Assembly (NCBI GenBank): GCA_029747015.1
Contig: JAKOGI010002470.1
Span: 1-64,000 of the forward strand
Length of the DNA: 64,000 nucleotides
Origin: Carnegiea gigantea
Lineage: Eukaryota > Streptophyta > Magnoliopsida > Caryophyllales > Cactaceae
Direction of reading: 5' to 3'
The notes under the pieces were generated by a model, which searched no databases, was not told the origin of the DNA, and saw only the letters and a list, made by a program, of their open reading frames with translations. Below are positions 21,725 through 32,332 of the stretch, in pieces. Position 1 is the stretch's first letter. Each line of letters opens with the position of its first letter. Both the position numbers and the translations under genes were made by a program.

Positions 21725-21935
21725 CGCGGGCTCTAGTGCAATATATTAAGGGTAATTTTGTAATTCGCTCTTTCTGGTGAGTGCTGGCAGTAGAAATAGA
21801 CCTATCACTAGTTGCAGTAAAATAAAAGAGACCTGATAATCTATTTTGAAAACATAGGGTCCTCAAAATAGATTCCATAAAATAGTATGCACCTCGAAGC
21901 CATTTTTTGCAATTAAACAAATGAGCTTAATTGTC
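21725..21935 (-). repeat. Right terminal inverted repeat of the MULE
   Basis: Reverse complement of the left TIR: CACTAGTTGCAG, GAGACCTGATAATCTATTTT and GATTCCATAAAATAGTATGC match 13660-13760. The outer end is taken as ...TTAATTGTC at about 21935. Confidence 0.8.
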
Positions 21936-21954
21936 TCCTATACAGTCTTGATTT

Positions 21955-22300
21955 TAGGTCATATTTGACAAATAGCTGTTAGCTGTTTGTATTGACTGTT
22001 CGCTATTAGTTGTTTGTATTAGCTGTCTGAATTAGCTGTTTGTTGAAAAATTATTTGGTAAAATTAGTTGTTTCTGATAAAGTTGTGAGATAAAAAGCTA
22101 ATTATTCAAAAAGCTCTTCCAAAAAATTCATGGAATTAGCTTTTATAAATTAGCTTTTTGGACCCAAAAAGCTCTTCTAAAAAGCATTTTCACTGAACAT
22201 CCAAATTAGCTTTTTTACTTGGTCAAATAGCTAACGTTGGTCCAAAAGCTCTTTTTGGGGAAAAAACTCTTCAAAAAGTTATTTGCCAAACACCCCCTTA
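21955..22300. mobile_element. hAT-like MITE, copy 1
   Basis: The left end TAGGTCATATTTGACAAAT and the reverse complement of the right end TAAGGGGGTGTTTGGCAAAT form an imperfect inverted repeat of the kind seen in non-autonomous hAT elements. The interior is a series of subterminal AGCTGTTTGTATTAGCTG-like repeats. No coding potential. An 8-bp target duplication could not be confirmed. Confidence 0.6.
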
Positions 22301-24305
22301 GTCTATTTCTAGAATTTGGTTGTTTGCGGACTGAATTTTGACAAATTTGTTGGGTTCATCCGTCAATAATTAACAGGAATTTATCATTTTATTAGCAATT
22401 TAATTCATCGTAGATATCAGGTTTTCACAACTTTCTACGTAAAGAAAACGAACGAAGGAGAGTAGGGACTGAGTAATGATCAATCACATAATAGGGTGAT
22501 GGATAAGCATCTCTAGAAATTGGCATATTGTCATCTTTTACTTCAAATAGGCAATATTTGCTATAGCTTTCTCAACCACATAACTTAAATTTTCATGTCC
22601 ACCATATGTACAGAGAAGATAATATGATAGTTAATCGGGTGGCCAAATCAATCTTATATGTCTTTTGTATTCGAACGTTTTTTACCATTGTCTTCCTCCT
22701 TATGAATTCTGTTGTACACTATTGGTTAGAACATGGGTAGATCACAATGCTGAATTTGGTAAGTTGTGTTTACCTTTTTTCTAAAAAAGAGAAAGGAAAC
22801 TAAAACTATAAGCAACAAAAAACTAATAGAACTAAGCTAAACAATTTTTTAAAAAAAATAGACAAGCTTCTCAATCATTGTGTTAATACTGTGAGAATAC
22901 AATGGAAACCTCTCTTTTGAACAAGGAGAAATGCATATGTAAAAAACAAAAAAATATGTAATTGGAGTATAGAATGGGTTGTCGGGAGACGGAAAAAGAA
23001 GAGTTGTGGGAATTGAAATGTGATTAAGAAAGATGATTTCTTGACAACTACAAGTTTAGGAATATAATTAAGAAAGATTGGTTAGTAGTTGATAGAGAGA
23101 CGTGTTTGAACTTATGAGAAGTTTGATAGTTTTCATTTTTTGATAAGTATTTTTAATTTACGTATCATAATTTTCTTAATTAATCTAATGACTAAAATTG
23201 AAACATGAGTAAATCTAATGATTGAAAATCTCATCATTTCAAGAATTCAAGAAAATTTCACGTCAGAAATACATTCTTTTCACAACAGAAATAGATAATA
23301 AACGTGATCCATGTCAGTTAAGACCTAAATTGAACTGCAAAATTCATATTGCTTCTATCGACAGCAAACTAAAATCGTGGTAACTAGTTTGTGCCCATGT
23401 TTTTGCACGGTTATCTAAGTAGTGACTAGTAATATAGCAAGTGTTAACATATAAAATATAAAATTAAATTTATTTACTAGAAAAAATTTAAATTTTAGTT
23501 GGCATAAAAAATTGAAATTTAAATTATCAATATGGTATTCAAACTAAAATGCCAAAAATTAGACCTTTGTTATATATTTGACATAAAACTTTTCATGTCT
23601 AAATATGATATTATTTCTTTTCATCAATATATTTATATGTGTCAAAAAGTTTGAATTGAAAATTCATAGTAAATTAAATATATATCCCAACAATCTTGGT
23701 TTTTTCATATGTATACTTTGGTTTGTGTACAAATATAATTCAAATCCTATGGTTTGAACTCATTTAGTTTTTTGATGAAGAATAACAATAACACAATCTC
23801 ATAGTGGCTTCATAGCCAACAAAACTCATGTGATCACAGTCATTCACAACATCACCAAACACATTCTCAACATTGGTTGTTGAAGTGATAATGTCAACAC
23901 TTTTAACAAATGAAATCATTGCCAATTCTCATTCTTATCCATTTTATTGTTGAAAATAGTTATATAAGGCATATTGGCCAACAATAGACTTGATCAAAAA
24001 TTTAAATATTATAAGTATTTTTATAGAATAATGGCAAAAAAAGTCTAATCTGATCAATATCATGGGGAGTAGATGATATAAGTGTGTAAACATCTAAACC
24101 ATGTGAAAAACTAGCCAGCAAAATAAACTCCAAAAATAATCAACATCTTTCAAAAATTCTAGATAATCTATCACACCTTGATACAAAATTCGTGCATGAT
24201 CGAAACACCACGTATAACATTGTGAGTATATTCCTATTGTACCCATGATATTTGGTTATGACTGAGAAATACAAAAACCACCATCAAGATATATATCTTT
24301 CTCAG
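22301..24305. other. AT-rich intergenic region
   Basis: No gene, RNA or repeat boundary could be supported on either strand. Confidence 0.4.
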
Positions 24306-25668
24306 TGATCGTCACCGCAAGTGCACAGACATTGTAATTTAGATCGAGGTTGTTTCCAACGAAGACTAGATTGAATTATCAAGCATTCTTTTACAAGCTT
24401 GCTAAGTGAAATTAAGATTTGATTTGGGTTTTTATCTAACCAATGATGAACAAATAGACTAATATCAATGAATAAAAACATCTAGTTGTAGCATCAACTA
24501 ACGATGTGCCGAATTAACTAGTCAAACAAACACTTTTTCACCTTGCCAATTGATTCAACAGTCGATAATCATTAGATAATTCATAACTTTCTTTCGAAAT
24601 TGAGTGAATTAACTTAATCAAAATATTTACTAATTCTTAGTAGATCTTAATTTAACCAAGTTTAAGAATAGGATTATCACAAGACCATTTGACTCACAAT
24701 CCTTTCTCCAATGATTATTAAACCGAGTCTGATTCTAGTTTTCCAATGTAGATCTTCACTTTTCAGTAGTTTGATCTAACATATAACATGCATGCAAGAA
24801 GTTGATCAAAAATCTCATAATAGCAATCAAGATTCAAGGATTAGATTGAAACAACCAAGCAAGGATTTGCAGTACATAAAGTTAGACTAGCAAAATAAAC
24901 AACATTGGTTCAGCTTAGCAACCCCTAGATAAAGAAATCTACTCACTTGTTATTGAAATTAACAAAGAAAACATCTCAAAACTCTTAATCTAAACTAAAA
25001 GAGAAGTTAGATAAGAGGAGAAGGAAAAAAAAGCTTATTCTAGCAACCCGGATGACAATCTTTTAATCACTTCAAAAAGCCTTTGAATGTTGCTCAATCT
25101 TTGCTTCTTTCTTCTTCAACCCTCTCTAATAGTTGATTATGGATGTGAGGAAGATGATGGATGATGGAATTGGATATAAGAAAGTAGTAAAACGGGGCTT
25201 TTATAACTGAAATCAAGCTGTAACGTCCAAAACACCTATAACACAAAAAGCCGCCCCAAAAAAAAAAAAAAACTAGCAGACTCGAGGGAACAGAGCTCAC
25301 CATGGCCTGACCATGGGGCCCCCCACGAATCATGGTCCCCACCATGGCCAGGCCGTGGTGCCCACTGGTTGGGTTGTGCTCTCTTATTCCTATTACTGCT
25401 TTTTCTTGGAACCTCCTGGACCGTAGTGCTGGCCACTGCACGTTTGTGTTGGTTTATTTTTGCTATCTTCTTTGATCCACACAGCCTCAAAATCTTCATT
25501 CTACACAATGATTTGGGCTCATAAGGTCAAAATATGCAAACACCTTTAAACAAGCAAAACCCAAGCGTGACGGTAGAAATAGAGACATAAATCATACAAC
25601 TAAGCATAATAATCCCTAAAATGACTCCCAAACACTAGTGAAATCATATACAAATACGACATTCATCA
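24306..25668 (-). mobile_element. Solo LTR, Athila/Tat-like Gypsy
   Basis: The minus strand begins TGATGAATGTCGTATTTG at 25668 and ends ...GCACTTGCGGTGACGATCA at 24306, with TGAT/ATCA termini. The interior holds the CATGG-rich palindromic stretch (25300-25360) seen in this LTR class. Flanks CTCAG (24301-24305) and TTTAG (25669-25673) would be a target duplication with two C-to-T changes. No internal element sequence lies on either side, so it is probably a solo LTR. Confidence 0.5.
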
Positions 25669-26641
25669 TTTAGATATCTATTAGTATGTTTTTCTGCTAA
25701 TCCCTAGCATGACACAATGTTAATACTATATATGTTGAAAAACTAATAACTAAAAATTAAATAGACTAATTAATAAAAACATCCCTTGAGACATATTGAG
25801 TTGATGACATAGATCTCGAATGATTGAGCTTGGCAAACCAGAAATGATGACAAAGGGTTCAATGAGGTAGAAGATGCTGATAAACTCCCACCAAGTATTA
25901 GAATGAAATATATGTGAAAGAATGAAATATATGTGAAACATTGTAGAATGAAATATATGTGAAACATGAAATTGAAACAAAGTAAAATTAAACACAAAAA
26001 ATTCAACACATAAACGCATTTTTTTTAAAAAAAAGAAGGTTTGAGCAGAAAGAAGGGAGACACAGGAGAATGAAACATAAATAGCAAGCTAAAATGTGAA
26101 CAAAGAATTCAAAAATAAGACCAAATTAAAGGTTTCTCACTAGATTTCAATTCATAGAAAGCTTAAAATTTAACATAAATTATCACACATGTTAAAACAA
26201 TAAACCAATCAATTACTGCCAAAAACTGCTTCTAAAAAGTGAGTATGCTAGTTTTGAAAGAATATTGAGCACAAGAGTTTGTTTCTTTCTTTTTTCCATA
26301 ATTAATGAATTAATTGGTACCACATATGATAACCATTTTTATTGTTTTTGTTTTCAATTAAAGACTAAGGACTAAAGAGTTGTTTTTAGACAAGTGATTG
26401 AGATTATAGGGCTGTGTGGAATTGTAACCACAACCTTTTGTTTTATTTTTTTATTCAAGGGAACTTAGATTTTTTCTTTTTGGTTGTTGTATTTGTAACT
26501 GTTAATTCGAAATTTCAAACTAAAACACATTATGATTAGACATCCAAAAGATTTTTGACGGGATTACAAAAAATTGTAGAAATGAGGGAGGAATGCTTAT
26601 TAATCTCTTAACATTCTACTATTTACACTAAAAAACAATAC
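25669..26641. other. Intergenic; nothing coding recognised
   Basis: AT-rich, with a short minisatellite at 25900-25966. Antisense frames over the minisatellite are repeat artefacts. Confidence 0.4.
25900..25966. repeat. Short minisatellite, about 20-bp unit, three units
   Basis: GAATGAAATATATGTGAAA occurs three times (from about 25901, 25920 and 25945), the last two separated by CATTGTA. Confidence 0.8.
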
Positions 26642-27055
26642 TAAGGCCATGCTTAGCAAGCAGCTATTAGTTATTTGTATAAACTGTTTGAATTAGTTGT
26701 TTGTATTAGCTATTTGAATTAGCTGATTTTTGAAAAAATATTTGGTAAAAACTAGTTGTTTTTAAAAACTATATTGGTAAATTTTCATTTATACCCTTAT
26801 TTATGAATTAGTTTTTAATGAGAAGTGTATAATTTTTCAAAACTTATGGATAATTATGCCATTTCTACAAAAAGCTTTTCTCAAAAGGTTAATAGGAATA
26901 GTTTTTTTAAAAAGAGTTTTTTTGGAGCCAAACAGCTATTATAAACAACTCTTTACCAAACATCATTTAACAGTTTGACTTGATCAAAATAGCTAAACTC
27001 CTACCAAACAGCTATTTTTTTTTTCCAAATAGCTGTTGTTATCAAATACCCCCTA
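26642..27055. mobile_element. hAT-like MITE, copy 2
   Basis: Same family as 21955-22300: the left end TAAGGCCATGCTTAGCAAG pairs imperfectly with the right end (reverse complement TAGGGGGTATTTGATAAC), and the interior carries TTAGTTGTTTGTATTAGC repeats. Non-coding. Confidence 0.6.
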
Positions 27056-27146
27056 AGTTGTTTGCAACAACAAAAGCGGAAAAAGATTTACAATTTTATG
27101 TCAAGTAACACATATTAGATAATTACCAACCCTAAAGGGAGGGAAT

Positions 27147-27530
27147 TTATACGTACAAACCTAGTAAAATTGCCATGAAAATGGCAAGACCTATAGACAT
27201 TCCTAAATCTAAGAAATGACAAAAAAATGATATGTTGTCGTTGTGCCAGATAGGAAAACTCCTCGGCATACTAGCCATTGTGCTGTCCAGAAAGGCATGT
27301 CCAACTTTGTGAACCCAGATAAAATAGCGCACAATGTTGACCCATGCACAATCATCGCTAGTCTACCAGGATTATCATCCTTAAAATCGGATGATCCTTG
27401 CTGGACAATATAGTCGTAACTCCTCCCTAAAACGGTAAAGACAGTTGCCATTGGAATCATCTTCTCGATACTTTCCCCAACTTTCCTAACCTCAACTAAA
27501 ATGGCCTCAAATGAGCCCACATCCTCTGCG
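27147..27530 (-). pseudogene. Unidentified gene relic
   Basis: Two overlapping minus-strand frames share sequence here: one reads MGSFEAILVEVRKVGESIEK... from 27520, the other ends in a hydrophobic segment (DLGMSIGLAIFMAILLGLYV) with a stop at 27147. An acceptor-like CAG precedes the first. I do not recognise a family. It lies downstream, in the same direction, of the coiled-coil relic at 27757-28310 and may be part of the same dead gene. Confidence 0.25.
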
Positions 27531-27756
27531 CATTTGTAAGTAAAGAGATAGTCAGGTGAAAGACAGCAATGTATAAGTTAGATGATAGAAAAGAAATCAA
27601 TCACTTCTAAAAATAACACACAATACGTGGTCCTACAAAAGTTCATATAGTATATTTGAGATATGGTGTCAGACATTCATAGTCCATTGACTAAAGTTCT
27701 TCTTAGATAACAGACATAGTTGAAGTCTATCAGCCAAGAATAACATACACTTCCTT

Positions 27757-28310
27757 AGTAGGCTTCCATTCTCTCCCTCTCTGCTTCCATCCTCTGCCTT
27801 TCCAAAGCTTGAATTTTATTCTTTTCAATAATTTCCAACCTTTGTTTCACAATAGCCTCAATCCTTTCCACTTCTAATCTTTCTCTTTCCCCTTCATACC
27901 TTGCCAGACCTTCTGCCTTGTGCTGCTCTAAATCATCCCATTTCTGTATTATATGGATTCGAATATGGCTTTCTTGCTTTTCTGTCTTTCATCTCACTCT
28001 CTTTCCATCCTTTCCCTTTCAATTCGATTGCTTCCTTCCTCTTTCTTTCAAAGTCTTCCTCCACAGCTTGCATCCTCACAGCCACGAGGGCTTCTACCCT
28101 TTCCATTTCCTCTTCTCTCTTTCAAGTCTCTCTCTTTAAATTCTCTCTCATTCCACTTTTTGTCTTTCAATAGCTGCTCTCTTATTTTCGATTTTCTGAC
28201 TGTTTCGGTCCGTCTCTCTCCGTCTTCGCTCTTTTCACACTGCTTAATCTTTGTTCAACATTAAGCAGCTTTTGTTTGAGTTCATTTTTAGTGTTCTTCT
28301 TGTCTATTAT
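27757..28310 (-). pseudogene. Charged coiled-coil gene relic
   Basis: The minus strand encodes long Glu/Arg/Lys-rich helical runs: REEEMERVEALVAVRMQAVE, then ARYEGERERLEVERIEAIVK, then KNKIQALERQRMEAERERME and a TAA near 27757. The runs lie in different frames with stops between, so the reading is broken. Heptad-like spacing points to a coiled coil, but that is not diagnostic of any family. The + strand frames here are T/C-rich shadows. Confidence 0.45.
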
Positions 28311-29978
28311 TCAGACAAGTGTTCTAAGTCTCAAGGGTTGTTTCCAGAGAAGGGTTTTAAGTTTTGACTCTCTAGGGTTTTTTTTTTTTTTTCCACGGAA
28401 GACCGAAGGGTTCTAACAAGGGGGGTTTTGATATTCAAGGGTTAGATTGTGAAGTTGTTAGTACCCAACAATTGGGTGTACATTGTTTTTGTACACCCAG
28501 TCTTGCACAGCCTTCCTGAAGGGTTGAGTGGACCAAAGTTGGCTAAGGCTTGCTTCAATCCGTCAAACATTCTACCTAAAAAACTAAAATTATATATTTA
28601 ACAATATATTACATAGTATGCATCTATATTAGTACAACATATGGAAGTTATGACTTTTCCCCTTTTTATAGGACTTCCATATCTTCTCCTGTAACACCCG
28701 TATTCTCGGATAAAATCACGATAAGGGGCGATCTCAACCTAGCCCTGTGACCCCAAAACCCAAAGAGAGAGGGAGGTGAGGATGGTGACAGCGATGGTGG
28801 CGTTACACCGGCCACCATCCGTTTGCTAGAAGCTGAGATCGAACTCGGCCGGTGAGAGGAAAGAGAGAGTTCGAGCGAGGGAGAGAAAAAGAATGGGGGG
28901 CCAGTGCCTGCGTCGGTTCAGGTAGCGATAGGCATACATTGCCGGCGACTAGAGAGCGACTGAGAGTGAGGGAGAGGAGGCAGGCTCGGGTAAAGTGTGA
29001 GAAACAGGGGCTTGGGTCAAACCCTAACCATTGCGACCCCCAAACGCCGCCTCCACCGCCACCAACGACGGTCTGGCAGGCTTGAAGGTAAGAAAAGGGG
29101 GGATGGGAAGCAGTAACCAGCAACCAGTAGCAACCTCAGCAGCAACAAAGAAGAGGGAAATCGGGGATTGGCCTAACTTGCTTCGGGTTTGAGAGTAGCG
29201 GCGAGGAAGAGTCGAAATTCAGGTTTTGAAACTTCCAAATCGAGCCCAATTAGCCCAGGAATCGGGTCCTCTATCTTGGAGTCTAGGTGGGTGTTTCTCG
29301 CCTCCTAAGTATTAGTAATTTCGAAATTGTTTTAGCCCTTAAGTTATGATGCCTGTCAGTTTAGGATTAGTTAGATTAATTGAGATTATGCATGTCTTGT
29401 TTTAGAAATTACTTTAAAACAATGCATGTTAGTTTTTCATGCCTGAAAGTGACTTTGAAATAACCTAATGATGTTTTGAATCGATATATATTAGTTTGGT
29501 TAATCAATGCTTGAAAATGGCTTCGAATCGATATATGTTAGTTTAGTTAATATATGCTTATAAGTAGCTTCGAAATAATATACGAATACTTCGAATCGAT
29601 ACCTGCTAAGTTAACTAATTCATGCTTGAAAAAGATTTCAAAATGAACTAAGAATGCCTACATTCGATGCATGTTAATTGGGTTAGTTTGTGTTTAAAAG
29701 TAGCCTTGAAACGATCTAAGCACGCTTCAAAATGATGCTTGTTAAGTTAAGTGAAGTTACGCTTGAAAATGGCATGTTTAGTTGATTAGTTATGCTTTGA
29801 AAATGGCATGTTTAGTTGGTTAGTTATGTTTTGAGAATGACATGTCTAGTTGGTTAGCTATGCGTTGAAATGACATGAACTTGACATGCTTACCTCCTAT
29901 TCGCGCGTTATGAAAGTGGGCTAGTTTCATGCCTTGTGAGTTTATTTCAGTTCGTTCAGTACTTATTTCAAGTTAATG

Positions 29979-29980
<2 letters not shown>

Positions 29981-30025
<45 letters not shown>

Positions 30026-30055
30026 TATATATATATACATACATACATACATTAC

Positions 30056-30109
<54 letters not shown>

Positions 30110-30116
30110 GATATAT

Positions 30117-30172
<56 letters not shown>
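29981..30172. repeat. (TA)n microsatellite with ATAC interruptions
   Basis: About 190 bp of almost pure TA with a short (ATAC)n stretch near 30037-30070. It lies just before the start of the tandem duplication at 30229. The frame read through it (29936-30229) is not a gene. Confidence 0.95.
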
Positions 30173-30175
<3 letters not shown>

Positions 30176-31121
30176 TTATGCTTATATATGCTGTATCGAG
30201 CTGCTGGATGGTTGTTGCTCGCTTGGTAAGTTTATACGTAGCTATTTCATTTGACTTTATGATAATATGCTATGGTTGTGGAATTGAAAATCGAGTTGGT
30301 AGTTGGATGGCTTGAGGATAAACTAATGAGAGTTTTGAGGTTTTTTGTAGTTGGTATTGTGTGAGGAGGGAGCCTGGGTTGTGATTGACTGTAATCATGT
30401 GGATTACAAGGCCATGTGTGGATTATTCTACTGAATTGATTATGAAGTGTTTTGAATGTGTTACATGCAAACCCGTTGCCCTTTATGTCATTAAGTTTCA
30501 TCTCGTGAGTGAGGGTGTGTTTAAAAAAGAAAGTTTTCATGGTTGTAAGTAATAGTAGCCATGACTATTAGCAATCGATGGCATATTTTAAATATATGAA
30601 TATAGTTTTGAGAGTGAACTAGCTAGAACGGGGGAATCCCTAAGAAATTTAAATAAAAAGAGAGTGCGATGTATGAAAAAGAATTTTGGTGCGAGAGGCA
30701 GCAAACTTATTAGCCATTATGGCCCATACGCTTTAAATTAGCTAAGATAATATGCTTTGGATAATATGATATGAATGATGTTAGTTTAGGGGATAAGTCC
30801 TGGTACTAGGAAACCCTAGAAGACCCTGATGAGGGTAATGGTCTAATATGTTATATGTAGCCGTCTTGGGAGTAAGAGCTTATTGTGAGCATTAGGTCTC
30901 ACTATAGGGTTTGAGAATAGATTTCACATAATTAGCACCCTATAATGATCTTATACTAGAAGTATTTTCATAATAAGTAAAGAAAAGCAGTCGGCATTAT
31001 GCCATTTCAAATATTTCAGAAAGAAAGTTTTTATGGGCCATCAAGAGGCCAGATTGAATGAAACATGAAAAGTTTACAAGGGTCTTATTAGGACCAATAC
31101 AAAAGAGATTCTTTAAAAAAT

Positions 31122-31217
31122 ATGAGCCTCAAGGAGGCTAAGAAAAGAGCTTCATGAGCCTCAAAAGGCGAAGAAAAGAGTTTTTATGAGCCTAAAGAGG
31201 CTAAGTAAAGTGTTTTC
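31122..31217 (+). repeat. 32-bp hairpin-forming tandem repeats in the Gypsy LTR
   Basis: Three 32-bp units start at 31122, 31154 and 31186 with ATGAGCCT, and hold AGCCTC...GAGGCT or AGCCT...AGGCT inverted repeats. A degenerate relative (GGGCCATCAAGAGGCC) lies about 90 bp upstream. The array is kept in unit B (about 35818-35900). Confidence 0.7.
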
Positions 31218-32320
31218 AGAAAAAGAAAGAAGAATTTTTATGCATATCATGTCATTAAGATTCTAAGTGCAGTATGAATGAAATCTCAAGCACAGCATGG
31301 CCATATCCTTGTGATGCATTGAGCATATGAGTTTGAATGTACATGTTTAGCTAAAGAAAGCTCCTTGCGTAATCTCTATTTCATGTGTTTAAGTATCTCG
31401 TATGAGTGAATTAGATAGATAAAGCATAAATCACGAATTATATCACATAACTTATGAAAGAAAGTTCTGTGCTTAGCCTCGTTGCTTGCTTATGTGTTTG
31501 ACTGCTTGTTAGTAAAGAAATTTAGTCATTCAGGGACTTAGAAATGTGTTGAGTGGTTAGAATGAAGTTTATGGTTAGTGATCCTTCCTCAAGGGTTTTA
31601 TGATTGCCTAATATGATAGTAAAGTATGAATACGTGATATGTGACTATTAAAGATATTATTACTTACAATGGTTTTGGTTTTAAGGAGTGGGGGATACTC
31701 ACTGAGCTTGTGGTTGCTCATCCCATTTTTCTTTCCCCTTTTTCCCCAAGTTTGCATTATGATAAGTAGGAGCCAAGTCACTTATACCAAGATGGATTAT
31801 ATTCTTACTTACCGGCTGTCATGTGTACCCATTTGAAGGGGTCTTACGTGTTTAATGAAGTCATGTAATGTATTCCTAGAATTGTAAATGTTGTAAACAA
31901 GTATTCTAATTCATGTAGTGCATTCGGTTTAGGAATCGCTCTGTATGGCCATATGAGCCATCCATCATATTTGTCAATTGACCTTTTCAGCTGAAATTAG
32001 TTACGATTTAGGATGTAAACCCCATTACTCCAGTTATGTGAACTGTTGAGTTGTATCTTTCATTTCTGCTTTATTAATGAACTATATTGATTGATGTACT
32101 CCGAGCGAATTGCTCATTGAGTTATGAACTTTGGCGTGTGGCCGTTGAGCTTATTTTAAAATATTTTATGCTTCCGTTGATTGTAGGGGTTATTGTAAGG
32201 CTTTTAGCGTGAAAACGATCAATTTTTAGGGGAAACTCTGTCTGTTTTGCCTCGGAATTTAAGTAGAAAGTTAAGAAAACATAACGCTCATAGCCCCAAG
32301 GGTTGAGGGCCTTACATTGA

Positions 32321-32332
32321 TGGTATCAGAGC
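32321..32332 (+). other. Primer-binding site (tRNA-iMet) of unit A
   Basis: TGGTATCAGAGC is an exact match to the plant initiator-Met tRNA 3' end complement, four bases after the LTR end. Confidence 0.85.

Larger units (their letters stand above)
13641..21935 (-). mobile_element. Mutator-like element (MULE) with long TIRs, internally disrupted
   Basis: About 200-bp inverted terminal repeats (13641-13850 and 21725-21935) bracket a decayed MuDR-type transposase on the minus strand (21060 down to 14881) and a small zinc-finger-like frame on the + strand (14290-14541). Total length is 8.3 kb, or about 5.6 kb without the nested 2.7-kb insertion at 17404-20121. No clear 9-bp target duplication could be read, so the outer ends are good to about 10 bp. 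Multiple stops mean it is non-autonomous today. Confidence 0.8.
28690..32316 (+). mobile_element. 3.6-kb LTR of a Gypsy-type (possibly LARD) element
   Basis: The region starts TGTAACACCCGTATTCTC at 28690 and ends GGGCCTTACA at 32316, giving TGTAA/TTACA inverted ends. It is followed after TTGA by a perfect tRNA-iMet primer site (32321-32332), so the orientation is + and this is a 5' LTR. It is non-coding and contains a (TA)n array and hairpin repeats. The length and TGTAACACCC start resemble Tekay/Del-type or LARD LTRs. The matching 3' LTR was not found. Confidence 0.7.

Noticed and set aside
25094..25508. Overlapping minus-strand ORFs with GHG/Pro motifs
   Set aside because: They lie in the CATGG-rich palindromic part of an Athila-type LTR.
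27901..28264. Three overlapping + strand Ser/Phe/Leu-rich ORFs
   Set aside because: Shadows of the charged coiled-coil reading on the opposite strand.
28803..29123. 106-residue minus-strand ORF and its + strand partner
   Set aside because: GC-rich start of the Gypsy LTR; low complexity and no homology recognised.
29936..30229. 97-residue Tyr/Ile-rich ORF
   Set aside because: Translation of a (TA)n microsatellite.
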